From: a virus
IMG/VR virus record: IMGVR_UViG_3300037133_000006
Span: 1 to 48,175 of that record
Length of the DNA stretch: 48,175 nucleotides
Strand: one strand, 5' to 3'
Below the pieces are notes generated by a model that worked only from the letters and a program-made list of their open reading frames with translations, was not told the origin of the DNA and made no database searches. Every line of letters starts with the position of its first letter. The stretch's first letter is position 1. The translations under genes and the position numbers were made by a program. Positions 7,117 through 16,819 of the stretch are shown here, piece by piece.

Positions 7117-7419
7117 TTACCAGTGCCAGAGGGCACGCGCTGCCAATAAAACGGAGATCAACGAAAGCAGAATTGTGACGAGGCGGTAATGCCTATTTTC
7201 TTTATCCCCCCGCGCCGTCAACGCATCTTTGATCTCCTGATCGCGCTTCTCGTGGAACTCTTTTTGCGCTTTCTCCCATGTGTCGTGGCGCGTATAGAAC
7301 TCCTGAGCCTCAAGGCGAATAGATTGCACGTCTTGCACGATTCCAGGGACGCCGTTTCCGTCAAGCTGTTTCACTACCCTTTTCAGCACTTCGCAAGGTA
7401 TCCTGCATCCATCCGCCAT
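7117..7419 (-). CDS. coiled-coil protein with C-terminal membrane anchor
   Basis: 100 residues. A long charged helix (about 25-75, rich in E, K, Q) is followed by one hydrophobic C-terminal segment, LVTILLSLISVLLAARAL, ending LWHW. This topology (cytoplasmic helix, tail anchor) occurs in phage holin-associated and antiholin-like proteins next to tail fibre genes. Specific function is unproven. Confidence 0.6.
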   Translation of the reverse strand: MADGCRIPCEVLKRVVKQLDGNGVPGIVQDVQSIRLEAQEFYTRHDTWEKAQKEFHEKRDQEIKDALTARGDKENRHYRLVTILLSLISVLLAARALWHW

Positions 7420-7496
7420 TGTCCATTCTCCTTATTGAGATACTTTCGCGAAGATTGCGAATGCTGCGATAATGCGTTTCCTGGTGCTCCCTTGGT

Positions 7497-10400
7497 TTAT
7501 GGCGTGGTGATGGTCCACGATTCCAGTACAGTGCCCACCGCGCTCGTCTGTGGCTGGATCACCGGCCCGATGTAGTTGAATCCCCCGCTGCCAAGGCTGG
7601 TAGCTGACTTTGCCGCCGTGTAGACTTGTGTGAAAAGGATTCCATCGTACGAGAATGAGTAGACAATATTGGTGCCGTCATCCTTCAATCGCAGCCAGAC
7701 AAACGGAGTGTACGGACTGACGGCAGCGTTGGTAAATGCGTGGTTTGTGCTCTGGAGTGCCGGGGTTGTATAGTCGTAGACCACCGCATACCAGCCTGGA
7801 CTGAAGGCCAGCATCCCGAACCACATGGCATTCGTCGTCGTGGTATTGGAGACGGCAAGCCCTGCTCCAACGAATGCCAGTTGCGGAGAGGGTGAGGAAA
7901 AGAGTGCGGTCAGCGTAAATGGTGTGCTGGGATAAGCTTCCAGCAATCCTTCGATGGGCGATGCGATGCCTGCCGAGGTATCTTGCATCACAATTCCCGT
8001 CGCCACGTTAGCCGCGCTGAAAGTGCCTGCCTGGTTGTAGGCTGTGGCAAGCCCGGTGCCTGTAAGCGTTGGCGCACAGGTATTTGTTAGTACCCCGCCT
8101 GTGGTTGTGCAAAGCGGAGACGGGTTTGCGCCGAGCGCCGGAATTGCCGCTCTGCCATCCACAAAGGCTTTGATGACATCTCCTATGCCGGGAGGGGAAC
8201 CCGCGCCGTAAAATCCAAACGCAATATAGTTATTGTTGCTCGGACTTGGGCTGGAGCCGTAGTTGGGATCATACCACCTGACAGCGGCATCTTCGGTGGC
8301 TGTATCCTTGAATTTGTAGAACTCATAAAAGGCGTTGGATGTAAACGGAAGATTGGTCAATGCGGTATTGTTCATTTTCACGACATGATCTTCTGTGTCT
8401 ACCGACATGTCCCACAGTCCATTTGGCACGTCCTGAATATCGCCGACTCGGAGCGTGATTGGACTGTCGAGCCGTCCAATTAAATCGTATCCGGAGCTCG
8501 TTTCGCCGTTGGGAACCATAATAGGGTTAACAACTTTAGAACCACCGTTTGCCATAGCCTCATTGAAATAAGGCGCGGCAATAGCGACTCCCGCCGGGTA
8601 GTACATCCCACCCCACTGGAAAACAGGTGAAGTGTAATTATTGTCTCCCATCGTAACATCGGAGAAATCCACCAAGCTATCTATATACGCTCCCGATGCG
8701 GTGTTGGCGGTGCTCTTGAGCTGCTGCCTGATCCACTGATTCGTTTCTTGCGTTAAAAGCGTGCCAGCAGCACATCCACTGTAACTGCTATTCTGACTTC
8801 CTGGGCGCGTCGTTGCCTGAATGATCTTATAGCCAAGAGTATGCGCCTCGGTCCAGGCGGCAGAGTAATACCCCTCAATCGTTGTAAGGTTGCAGGCGGC
8901 AGGGTTGGACGGAAAGAACACATCCTCGTCTCCGTACATGATCAAAAACCCAGGATTGCCTGTTACTGACGGCGAGACTGGCCCGAAATATGTGGCCATA
9001 TCGGTGGCAGGCAGAACGTCTTGATGAACGTACGGAATACCATGACCGGCAAAGAACTTCTGCTGCATGATCTGAAACACTAAGTAGCCATTGGCTGTAT
9101 ATACGGTCCCTCCCGTTCCCGTGCCGGTATTGAGGGAATAGGCGATTTCGAAGCTGGTGGAAGTAAGTCCCGCCGATAGCACTTGAAACAGAGTTTCGCC
9201 GGTCGAGTACCCTCCGTCTGGATCAGTGAAGAACGAAGGGCTGGTTATCGCATGCGCGTTGATCCAATCACCGGTCGATAAGCCGTTGGTGCCTGAATTA
9301 GTGAATGTGCAGATGCTCGACGCGCACGAGACCGCCGTGACTGTGATAGCGGAACTCAAGGCATTATTATCGCTGCCGATAGAGCTATCGCCCATGAATG
9401 CAATGGTTGTGTTTGAGGGGTTATACTGCACTCCACCACTGACAGAAGCCGCTTTAAGGTCGATATTTGTACCGCTTGGCGTGATGGTCACGCTGCTGTC
9501 AGACGATCCAAGCGTGAGCGCCGGTCCGGTCAAACTGTTGAGACTGGTAAGTCCTCCGCCGCCACCACCACCGCTGATAGCGACAGGAGAGCAAGCTGTT
9601 ATTTGACCGGCGGCATTATAAGTCACCTGCGAGACGTGAGTGGAATCACCGCACGTTGCCGCAGTGACGACCGGAGTAATCGTGGCTACCTGAGACCCAC
9701 TACCCGGTCCAGCAGCCACAGCGCCGGTTATCTGGATAATACCACTGCCTCCGCTGGAATATGCCACCCAGATCGTCCCGTTGCTCTGGCACTGTACATA
9801 AGTGCTTCCGCCCCCCACCGTGCAATCGGTTGCCGTCGTGCCGTCCGAAATAGGCACAATCCAGCCGGTGTCGAATGTTGCTACCGGCAGCGTGGCCACT
9901 GTGGAAGGCACCAGCGCATTGCCGGGAAATTCAGCCTGCGGGCTGATGCTGATCGCATTATTTGACGGATCATATTGCAGCGGCGCAACGACGTTGACCA
10001 GGGTACTTTGCGGGGGTGCGGGGCCGGTGTAGTAGACGATGTAACCCACCAGCGGGATGTCCGTATAAGATGGGCCGCCACCAAAACGCCCCGCCCCGCC
10101 GTCGCCCGAGTTATCCCGCCCCATGCTGATGACCGTCGTGATAGATGGTATATTGGCTCCGGTCATGCCGGTGAGTAGTTGAGTTGTCTGCTGCAAGGTC
10201 CACGGTCCAGCTGACGTTATGTTGCTGGCTGGATTCAACTGCAAGAGAGCAGGCCCGGTCCCGGTACCGCTTGCGCCAAAAAAGATAACCGTGCTAACTC
10301 CCGGAGTAGTGTTCCAGGGTGTCGGTTCAAAGGGGCAATGCAAACCTCCTGCTCCGCTGCCATTTTCCGAGATCGCAAAAGCATAAACCGCTGTCACGTT

Positions 10401-10907
10401 AGCCGGGTTGACATAACTCGGCAATACTGGATCGGACCACGTGAAACTTTGTGAGCTAGGCGCGAAGATGCAATACGGCCCAAATTCGATGTTGAGTCCC
10501 GTTGAACCAGGAGTAGAAACGCCGTTTACGTTCGTCGGGTAGATAATCACATACTGCCCAGCAATCGGCGGCGTGATGCCAGTGGGGGTGATGCTCGTAG
10601 TGAGAGAGCCGCCACCTGGATTGCCGCATCCTGTGCCGTCTGCCTTGGCGTAGAGCCCAGTGCAAGAACCGCTTGCACCGCCGATAGTGACAGGGTCCGT
10701 AGCGCCAGCCGAGACGGTGCCTGAGAACGATGCGCTGGTGCCATTGAGTGCGCCATCCAATTGCGCCGGTCCGGTCACTTCAAGGCTCAGTCCGTTTGTC
10801 GCTACGCCTTTGATCTTGGTAGGCCCCTGTGTGGTTTGCGCAAGCGCATCGACGGGGATGAGCATGAAAAGTGAAAGAGCGAAAATCACCAGAACTGTTC
10901 TGTGCAT
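7497..10907 (-). CDS. large tail fibre / receptor-binding protein with SGNH-like domain
   Basis: 1136 residues. Residues 1-23 form a typical Sec signal peptide (MHRTVLVIFALSLFMLIPVDALA), odd for a virion protein. A Gly/Ser/Thr-rich beta repeat region (about 30-480) precedes an SGNH/GDSL-like segment: IAFMGDSS with Ser508, then IMYGDEDV near 657. The final Asp-x-x-His block of active SGNH esterases is not evident (GGMYYPAG is found there), so it may bind or cut glycans weakly or not at all. The C-terminal 200 residues look like a concanavalin/LamG-type jelly roll. It is the most distal tail gene, which fits host recognition. Confidence 0.75.
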   Translation of the reverse strand: MHRTVLVIFALSLFMLIPVDALAQTTQGPTKIKGVATNGLSLEVTGPAQLDGALNGTSASFSGTVSAGATDPVTIGGASGSCTGLYAKADGTGCGNPGGGSLTTSITPTGITPPIAGQYVIIYPTNVNGVSTPGSTGLNIEFGPYCIFAPSSQSFTWSDPVLPSYVNPANVTAVYAFAISENGSGAGGLHCPFEPTPWNTTPGVSTVIFFGASGTGTGPALLQLNPASNITSAGPWTLQQTTQLLTGMTGANIPSITTVISMGRDNSGDGGAGRFGGGPSYTDIPLVGYIVYYTGPAPPQSTLVNVVAPLQYDPSNNAISISPQAEFPGNALVPSTVATLPVATFDTGWIVPISDGTTATDCTVGGGSTYVQCQSNGTIWVAYSSGGSGIIQITGAVAAGPGSGSQVATITPVVTAATCGDSTHVSQVTYNAAGQITACSPVAISGGGGGGGLTSLNSLTGPALTLGSSDSSVTITPSGTNIDLKAASVSGGVQYNPSNTTIAFMGDSSIGSDNNALSSAITVTAVSCASSICTFTNSGTNGLSTGDWINAHAITSPSFFTDPDGGYSTGETLFQVLSAGLTSTSFEIAYSLNTGTGTGGTVYTANGYLVFQIMQQKFFAGHGIPYVHQDVLPATDMATYFGPVSPSVTGNPGFLIMYGDEDVFFPSNPAACNLTTIEGYYSAAWTEAHTLGYKIIQATTRPGSQNSSYSGCAAGTLLTQETNQWIRQQLKSTANTASGAYIDSLVDFSDVTMGDNNYTSPVFQWGGMYYPAGVAIAAPYFNEAMANGGSKVVNPIMVPNGETSSGYDLIGRLDSPITLRVGDIQDVPNGLWDMSVDTEDHVVKMNNTALTNLPFTSNAFYEFYKFKDTATEDAAVRWYDPNYGSSPSPSNNNYIAFGFYGAGSPPGIGDVIKAFVDGRAAIPALGANPSPLCTTTGGVLTNTCAPTLTGTGLATAYNQAGTFSAANVATGIVMQDTSAGIASPIEGLLEAYPSTPFTLTALFSSPSPQLAFVGAGLAVSNTTTTNAMWFGMLAFSPGWYAVVYDYTTPALQSTNHAFTNAAVSPYTPFVWLRLKDDGTNIVYSFSYDGILFTQVYTAAKSATSLGSGGFNYIGPVIQPQTSAVGTVLESWTITTP

Positions 10908-10915
10908 TGTGTCTC

Positions 10916-11410
10916 CTATGAATACATCATTGGCCCGACAGCGGTTGCGCTGCCATCGGTGTTTACCGCGAACATTTGCACGCTGGTTGAATTGGCGTCC
11001 GTGTTGGGCGTACCAGCATTGAGCATATTGCTAGGCCATGCGAACGTGTGACCTCCTACGCCGTCCTGCACGATGCGAACGACGATGATTGTCGGACCTG
11101 ACGCACCATTGATAAACGTGCTGCTGGTCACGTTGCCAGTCAGGACGATCTTGAATTGAAGGCCCTGCGTTGCGTTGATGACTGGAGTCGCGGAGAATGG
11201 AATAAAAACGAGTCCCGAGGGAATCACCCCCGCGATATATCCCGCCGTCAATGAACCGCTGATGGTCACATTTCCAGAGACATTGATTCCGCCAATAGCC
11301 CGCGTCCCATTCAGAAATTGGTCAAGGAGCATCCACCCTGCATTCGTCGGGTTGCCCCAGTTGTTGGAGCCAATCGACGGCTGCGGAAATCCTAAACTCG
11401 TGTTTGCCAT
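10916..11410 (-). CDS. tail fibre-associated protein
   Basis: 164 residues. The N-terminus (SIGSNNWGNPTNAGWMLLDQFLNG) is like the short conserved starts of phage fibre or baseplate-attached beta proteins. The remainder is beta-rich with repeats of Gly, Ser, Thr and a VNTDGSATAV end. It lies between two fibre genes and is probably part of the same appendage. Confidence 0.6.
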   Translation of the reverse strand: MANTSLGFPQPSIGSNNWGNPTNAGWMLLDQFLNGTRAIGGINVSGNVTISGSLTAGYIAGVIPSGLVFIPFSATPVINATQGLQFKIVLTGNVTSSTFINGASGPTIIVVRIVQDGVGGHTFAWPSNMLNAGTPNTDANSTSVQMFAVNTDGSATAVGPMMYS

Positions 11411-11419
11411 GATCGCTCC

Positions 11420-12430
11420 TTAGTATCCAATTCCTAAAACAACTGGCGTAGCAGGATCATACGCGTGATCGGCATTGCGATGGAAGTAAACCGTTGCCGT
11501 CGATTGATTCCATGCGTCAATTGTGAAGTAGCTCAGGTTTGTTCCATCCCCATCGCCGCCGCTTGCAATTGTGCTGGTAAACGCTGCGAGGCATTGATTT
11601 GCAAAGTTTATATCCCACGAAATACCTTGCGAACCAACTGAGGACATTTCCGATCCGGATGCCCATTGGACCATGAATCCGCCAAGCCATGAAGGAAATT
11701 TTATGTGTCCTTTCGCCGCCAGGTTCACATCGAAACCAAATCTGCACCATGCTGTTGTTGCCGCATTTGTGCTGTTGTCCGAGGATTCCTGAGTTGGGGC
11801 AGTGAGGTTTCCGGATACGGAGACGCTACTCGAAAAGGATGTAGGAGATGCGAAAAAGACCCCATTGTTGCTGATGAGCGGAGATACAGCGCGGGCCGTT
11901 CCGCCAAGGTCCGCACGGAATAGAATCACGCTCACGGAATTAGGTGTGGGGTCCGGCTGCACGGTTCCGGTAAATACCGCTGGCCAGTTTACCGTTCGAC
12001 TGCCCGCCGAGTCCTGCGCAAAATAGAATGCAAGCAACTGACCCGCCGTGATTCCTGGGCATGACGAGGACGAGATATTCCCGCCCAGCGTCATCTGGAA
12101 CCCGTTGGATGCCGCCGCGTTGAATGAAGGCGTGGGCGAGTATGCGACTGAAATCAGATCAGGCAACAGGTCTGCGGTGGTCAGGATATTGGCAAGCACA
12201 GCCGCAAGTGCAGAAACCGAAGCGTCCGAGTTCGTGAAACCTTTGGCCGCAAGCATCTGCCCGAACGCGGCGCAGAACGTAGATGCCTGATAGGTCGCCT
12301 TGTTCAGCAACGGCGAAGGAACAATCTGATCGGTTCCATACCCCGCGATACGCTGGGCGTCTGCAAGATACTGCGCGTCTGTCTCTTGATTAGCTGCGCC
12401 CGGATTCCATTGGATGAAATTGGTTGACAT
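11420..12430 (-). CDS. tail fibre protein with gp53-like C-terminal domain
   Basis: 336 residues. The N-terminus (MSTNFIQWNPGAANQETDAQY) resembles baseplate-attachment starts of prophage fibres. The centre has VSGNLTAPTQ then SSDNSTNAATTAW, a linker seen in many fibres (DNSTxxATTAFV type). The last 90 residues (KFPSWLGGFMVQW... ISWDINFANQCLAAF... VVLGIGY) match the pattern of the gp53-like fibre knob. It likely works with the large fibre in host binding. Confidence 0.75.
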   Translation of the reverse strand: MSTNFIQWNPGAANQETDAQYLADAQRIAGYGTDQIVPSPLLNKATYQASTFCAAFGQMLAAKGFTNSDASVSALAAVLANILTTADLLPDLISVAYSPTPSFNAAASNGFQMTLGGNISSSSCPGITAGQLLAFYFAQDSAGSRTVNWPAVFTGTVQPDPTPNSVSVILFRADLGGTARAVSPLISNNGVFFASPTSFSSSVSVSGNLTAPTQESSDNSTNAATTAWCRFGFDVNLAAKGHIKFPSWLGGFMVQWASGSEMSSVGSQGISWDINFANQCLAAFTSTIASGGDGDGTNLSYFTIDAWNQSTATVYFHRNADHAYDPATPVVLGIGY

Positions 12431-12437
12431 GATTCAC

Positions 12438-13070
12438 CTATACCAAGTGGCCGGTATCTACTCCGGCAATAAGTGCGGTGGATAGATCAGTTCCGAACAG
12501 CGGCTGCTCTGCGAACGTGTATGTATACTGCACGGTCGCCTTGCGCGGAACGATGTAACCGTTGCTGATGAGGTCTTTCACGATGGAAGTGAACGCACCC
12601 GAAAGCACAATTGTGGCAGTCATGTTCTGATTGTCGATGTTCTCGATTGTTCCGCCATGGAATAGCGCCTGCCAAGTTGGCTGAAGGCTTCCATTTGTTC
12701 CATCCCATTGATTCTTTACAATCGTAGCCTTGATAAGCAAACGATACGTTGTGTCATCAAGAACCGGGCTTACACCACCTGAAGGCTGGAATCCAACCGT
12801 GCGGCTTACTCCTGCGATTGCTCCGCAAGTGTCAAGCTGGATACCTACAGCAGAATCCAGATCGAACGATTCGGTTAGCCCCATGAGCATGTTTGTCGTA
12901 TCGTTGAGCGGAGAGAGCAACACCCCGAGCCACGAGTTTAGATTAGGAGCCAGGCGGTATTCGGACGTGAGCAGATTCAGATAATAGCTCACCGGAAGAG
13001 AATAGATCGGCCCTGTATCGCCGATGCCATACTTCCCGCGTCCATAACCGTTTTGGCTGTAAAGTGGCAT
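12438..13070 (-). CDS. DUF2612-type baseplate/tail protein (gpI-like)
   Basis: 210 residues from ATG 13070, which overlaps the baseplate J stop (TAA 13070-13072); a longer upstream reading only runs over the J gene in a wrong frame. The pattern VGIQLDTCGAIAGVSRTVG, then YRLLIKATIVKNQWDGTNGSLQ, then IDNQNMTATIVLSG is that of DUF2612 proteins, which take the place of P2 gpI next to gpJ and connect fibres to the baseplate. Confidence 0.8.
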   Translation of the reverse strand: MPLYSQNGYGRGKYGIGDTGPIYSLPVSYYLNLLTSEYRLAPNLNSWLGVLLSPLNDTTNMLMGLTESFDLDSAVGIQLDTCGAIAGVSRTVGFQPSGGVSPVLDDTTYRLLIKATIVKNQWDGTNGSLQPTWQALFHGGTIENIDNQNMTATIVLSGAFTSIVKDLISNGYIVPRKATVQYTYTFAEQPLFGTDLSTALIAGVDTGHLV

Positions 13071-14248
13071 TATGCTTGGCTCACGATGATGTTGGCTGTC
13101 ACGCCCTGTGCTACCGCATTGTAGGCAATCGCAATATCGGAAGTACCTGAAGGGCTGGCCGAGGTTCCCGTAAAGAGTGACGTGATCGAGAACTGCGGAG
13201 TCAAAAGACTTGGCATGACCGACTGCGCTACCGAATACAGCGATGAGAACGTGACTGACTCGCCAATCTGGAGGCCGTTCAGGTAGGTAACAATCGCGGA
13301 TTGAATAGACGCGAGAACCGCCGTCGTGTATCCGTTCAAACCGTGAATGACCATCGTCGCATAGATCGGTACGTAGGTTGGCCGAGAGAACCCGATTACG
13401 GTCGTTTCCGTGGGGCTTGTGCAGGTTACATGCGTGGTTCCATTCGTAAATGCTCCATCTCCGCGCTTGAGGAAGATTGCATTTGCCACATTGGCATCCG
13501 TGCCACCCTCCACAATGGCGGTAATCGAATGCGGTGGGCATCCGTTCGCATCAGTCACCCCGGTAAAGTTCTCTTCCACCGCATAGCGCGTAACGCCAGA
13601 TACGGCTGCAATGGCGGCATTGATCGAACCAAGTTGCGTGATCGAAGGCATGGCCACAGAATAGGCTTGGCGTGCCCTCAGTTGCGAGTCTGCTTCTGTC
13701 GGTAGGCCAACGCTTGCCGCTGAAGGATTGGACGCGCTTACCCACCCTGCCGTAGCGCCACTGGATATTGTGTTGATGCTTCCCGCCTGCGCCTGGATTG
13801 CTCCGGCTGTCTCACAGGTTGCCCCGACCGTCACACTTTCCCCGCTCGGGATGGTGATCGGTGACGCCAAATCCCAGATGTACCCCTGCGTATCCGTTAC
13901 GGTTCCATTTGTGATGACCGTTCCATAGACGCCAGTGATCGTTACCGGAGCAGTTGAGTACGAAGCAGCCAACCGCGCCAACCCGTTCATCTTCACAATG
14001 CTATCAAGGTCTGCACCAACTGCGGTGATTGGCGAACGCGCATTGTAGGCAAGTTGACTTCCAAGATTCGTGTCGTAAATTTTCAGTGCGAATATCGAAA
14101 GTTCTTGATACTTCGCTGTATCTGTACCAATATAAACAACTTGCGGGTAAATTGCCTGATAGTTGCTGATGAGGTCAGAGAGGGTATCAGCGTAGCTTGG
14201 AATGACTAGTCCGGCAGTCGGAGATATGTACGGTGCCGTATAGCTCAT
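13070..14248 (-). CDS. baseplate wedge protein, gpJ-like
   Basis: 392 residues. It matches the Baseplate_J family (Mu gp47, PBSX XkdT): an N-terminal wedge region with GADLDSIVKMNGLAR, a central beta domain with GYIWDLASPITIPSGESV then AGAIQAQAGSINTI, and LPTEADSQLRARQAYSVA before SVAQSVM near the C-terminus. Gene order gp25-like, J-like, DUF2612 is standard. It overlaps both neighbours by 3-4 bases. Confidence 0.9.
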   Translation of the reverse strand: MSYTAPYISPTAGLVIPSYADTLSDLISNYQAIYPQVVYIGTDTAKYQELSIFALKIYDTNLGSQLAYNARSPITAVGADLDSIVKMNGLARLAASYSTAPVTITGVYGTVITNGTVTDTQGYIWDLASPITIPSGESVTVGATCETAGAIQAQAGSINTISSGATAGWVSASNPSAASVGLPTEADSQLRARQAYSVAMPSITQLGSINAAIAAVSGVTRYAVEENFTGVTDANGCPPHSITAIVEGGTDANVANAIFLKRGDGAFTNGTTHVTCTSPTETTVIGFSRPTYVPIYATMVIHGLNGYTTAVLASIQSAIVTYLNGLQIGESVTFSSLYSVAQSVMPSLLTPQFSITSLFTGTSASPSGTSDIAIAYNAVAQGVTANIIVSQA

Positions 14249-14649
14249 GAATTCACCTGGGCGCTCGAACCGGGCACATTCGTTATCACAATATTACCAA
14301 ACGCGGAACTGACAACTGCGCTGAACGTGCTGGCCATCGTTGCGCTGTTGAATTCAAAGCTAAAATCCACGATTTGCAGCACATACGGGCATGAAAGAAT
14401 AGTCTGCTGGATGATGAGCATGACGCCAGCCTGATCGGTCGGAGAACCTGATGCGCCGATAAGCGATTGAAAGAGCGGGAAGCCGATTGTCAGATTCTGA
14501 AACCATTCTCCTAATAGGAGTCTCAGTGTTGTGTAAATGATCTGCGCTACCGCATCGAGGTCTGATAGAAACACAGGTCCGTTTGGTCCCTCAATAGGAT
14601 CGCAGTTCGCATCGATCTGTTGGACCATGATCGTCGCAGTTGTGCTCAT
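14245..14649 (-). CDS. baseplate wedge protein, gp25/GPW-like (Mu gp46-like)
   Basis: 134 residues from ATG 14649, overlapping the previous stop as ATGA; a start at 14658 adds three residues. The motif LDAVAQIIYTTLRLLLGEWFQN followed by GFPLFQSLIG is typical of gp25/gpW-like wedge subunits. It forms the wedge with the J-like protein. Confidence 0.8.
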   Translation of the reverse strand: MSTTATIMVQQIDANCDPIEGPNGPVFLSDLDAVAQIIYTTLRLLLGEWFQNLTIGFPLFQSLIGASGSPTDQAGVMLIIQQTILSCPYVLQIVDFSFEFNSATMASTFSAVVSSAFGNIVITNVPGSSAQVNS

Positions 14650-15131
14650 ATTGCACATCCAAGATTATGCTGCTTTTCTGCAATATCCGAGTTGAGAGTA
14701 GAGAGCGTGCTGGTTATCGCAGCAGTGAGCGATACGACAACCGCCGATATTCTTGCTATTTGAGTAACCAGAACAGCCTCTTGAGCGATATATGAATCAT
14801 AAGGCCCAGAAAATATCTTTATAACACTAGTTGCCCACGTTATCATTGAAGGCAAATCTGTAGGAGATACCATCAGAGGCGCAAGAATTGCTAGATTTTT
14901 AGTTATTTCTGCATTCATTGCTGTTGTATCCGATGTGATTTTTTCAGAAATTGAGGAGAGTTGTGCGGTGGTAGCGCCGAGTTCCTCTGAAACTTTAATA
15001 ACTAACGCGGCCAAGGCTTCGCATGAACTAGAAACCTGAATCGCTGAAGTCAACTCCTTATCAATTGAACTTAAATGGGTTGTTAACCCATTTATCTGAT
15101 TCACAACCGAATTGAAATATGCGATATTCAT
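14646..15131 (-). CDS. coiled-coil protein inserted in the baseplate operon
   Basis: 161 residues made of long helices with regular I, L, A and V spacing and many Ser/Thr (VSEELGATTAQLSSISEKI type), with no membrane signal except a mildly hydrophobic C-terminal part (ISAVVVSLTAAITSTL). The DNA is visibly richer in A and T than the baseplate genes around it, which suggests separate origin. It could be a trimeric needle, linker or chaperone. No family is recognised. Confidence 0.55.
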   Translation of the reverse strand: MNIAYFNSVVNQINGLTTHLSSIDKELTSAIQVSSSCEALAALVIKVSEELGATTAQLSSISEKITSDTTAMNAEITKNLAILAPLMVSPTDLPSMITWATSVIKIFSGPYDSYIAQEAVLVTQIARISAVVVSLTAAITSTLSTLNSDIAEKQHNLGCAI

Positions 15132-15144
15132 GCATTTCCCTCCC

Positions 15145-15789
15145 TTATTCTATATCAATCACAATTCCATCTTGAACTGTCACTACAGTTCCCGTTGAGG
15201 TCGTAAACGAACCGCTCGCTCCAGATCCTACATGAAGATTTTCTGTCACATTTACATCGCCGCCTAAATTGATTTCCGCCAAAGAAAGGTCAATTGTTAC
15301 CGTCCCATCGTCCGAACGCAACTGGGCGCTCGTGGTGGAGTAGTTGGACAGCACGCGGGTTTGGTTGCGCAGGCCGAAATGCGCCTTAGCGTCTCCAATG
15401 TCGTGCCGATATAGTTTTCCGTCTGGCTGCTTCTGCACCCCGCCCGACTGCCACCACAGATCGAAGGCCATATCGGAGAATACGAGGTCGCACTCGTCTC
15501 CTGGTTTGATCGGGAACGTGAGCGAGAAACCGCCGCCCATCGGAAGCACAATCGGTACATCGTCAAGAATTGGAAGCATCACCTGCGTTGGGACAGCCTT
15601 CACGCGAATCTGCTCTTTGATGAGAGGCTGTACAGAAACTACCTGTCTAATGGCGTCAAAGGAAATTACCTCCGCAGGAATCGACACGCGCAAGTCGCAC
15701 TCGAACTGGTGGAGAGCCTGAGTGATGGGTGCGGATTCAACCGAAAGCCGGTGCTGGATTGGAACGAGGCCAACGTTAGTTGTTCCCAT
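15145..15789 (-). CDS. baseplate spike, Gp138 N-terminal OB-domain type (gpV-like)
   Basis: 214 residues from ATG 15789 with AGGAG eight bases upstream. The N-terminal OB-type region contains VQPLIKEQIRV, LPMGGGFSLTFPIKPGDECDLVF and DLWWQSGGV, as in the Gp138 N-terminal domain of puncturing spikes. The C-terminal 60 residues are repetitive beta (INLGGDVNVTENLHVGSG), fit for a beta-helix tip. It overlaps the hub gene by 14 bases. Confidence 0.85.
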   Translation of the reverse strand: MGTTNVGLVPIQHRLSVESAPITQALHQFECDLRVSIPAEVISFDAIRQVVSVQPLIKEQIRVKAVPTQVMLPILDDVPIVLPMGGGFSLTFPIKPGDECDLVFSDMAFDLWWQSGGVQKQPDGKLYRHDIGDAKAHFGLRNQTRVLSNYSTTSAQLRSDDGTVTIDLSLAEINLGGDVNVTENLHVGSGASGSFTTSTGTVVTVQDGIVIDIE

Positions 15790-16819
15790 AAGGCGCTCTC
15801 CTGTCCAGTGATGGCCCGTTTGGATTCGTGGCATCGTAGATGTAGGCTGCGCGTCCGCCGACGCTGGTAAAGGCCGTAATCTCAGTCTCCCACTGATTAC
15901 CTCGGCTGTCGCCGCGATATTGCAAACCGTTGACTAGATAGTTACCATTCGGGTCAAGAATTGGACGATACCCAGGAGGAGTGAATTGAAGTTGCCGAAT
16001 GATTGAACTGGAGATGTTGATCTGCATGGGCGGAACGCTAACGCGCAGTCGCGGGTCAAGCGTCACCACTAGATTCACACCGTCCTGCGTTTGCTGTGGC
16101 ACCCCAAGAATGCCCGTTGTTGGCGTGTAGGTTATCGTGGTCACTGCGCCAGGATCAGCCATCGTGCTGATTGCAATTCCATTCGATCCGTACCACGATT
16201 GCAGATTGTTTGCCGCCGCCACATCGTCAATGAATTTGTGAGGGTCGCCGAAGAACGGACGGGCGCGGGGAAGCTGAGTTTGCGGAAGCGCCTGCAATGC
16301 GTCCTGTGATCCGGGGTCGATGGGAATAGGCACCTGGGCACCCGCGCACATCTTCGCCACCAGCGCCGATTGCGTCATGTTGGCATTGCCCCTAAACTGC
16401 GCAAAGTTCCCAATTGTTTCTTCAAGGCCGGTGTAGCACATCAGCGTAACCTTGGAATCGATCACTTCAGGCCGCTCATACATGGTCTGGTAGACAGTGC
16501 CAGCGAAGATCACGCCAAACGGGCCAGCCTGGTAACCGGCACTAAGTTCAACCGTGGAACCTTGTCCGTAGATGAACTTTTGTGCCTGATCCGCGCTCAA
16601 ATTATAGAGTTCAATCTTGGCAGTCCAGAACGTTGCATGAGAGGAATAGCCGAGGATGTTTACCTCAAATGATATCTTCATCGTCTCGGGAGTCCACGCC
16701 ACCTCAGAGAGCGTATACGTCTGCGATCCCCCAGTTGCATCGGGCGGAGTGGTCACGACCAGCTTCCATGCCTGACCAAAGTTGGCGATCTGCGAGACGT
16801 TCTGGAATTGGGTACTCAT
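15776..16819 (-). CDS. baseplate hub protein (gpD/gp27-like)
   Basis: 347 residues. Repeated beta domains with SFEVNILGYSSHATFWTAKI, ELYNLSADQAQKF and a GVIFAGTVYQTM strand pair are those of hub proteins of the late-control gene D/gp27 group. Placement directly upstream of the spike gene supports it. It would form the trimeric ring that carries the spike. Confidence 0.75.
   Translation of the reverse strand: MSTQFQNVSQIANFGQAWKLVVTTPPDATGGSQTYTLSEVAWTPETMKISFEVNILGYSSHATFWTAKIELYNLSADQAQKFIYGQGSTVELSAGYQAGPFGVIFAGTVYQTMYERPEVIDSKVTLMCYTGLEETIGNFAQFRGNANMTQSALVAKMCAGAQVPIPIDPGSQDALQALPQTQLPRARPFFGDPHKFIDDVAAANNLQSWYGSNGIAISTMADPGAVTTITYTPTTGILGVPQQTQDGVNLVVTLDPRLRVSVPPMQINISSSIIRQLQFTPPGYRPILDPNGNYLVNGLQYRGDSRGNQWETEITAFTSVGGRAAYIYDATNPNGPSLDRRAPYGNN

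Noticed and set aside
12438-13541. 367-residue version of the DUF2612-like protein starting at 13541
   Set aside because: The added 157 residues lie fully inside the baseplate J gene in a wrong frame and look like shadow sequence; ATG 13070 overlaps the J stop in the usual way.
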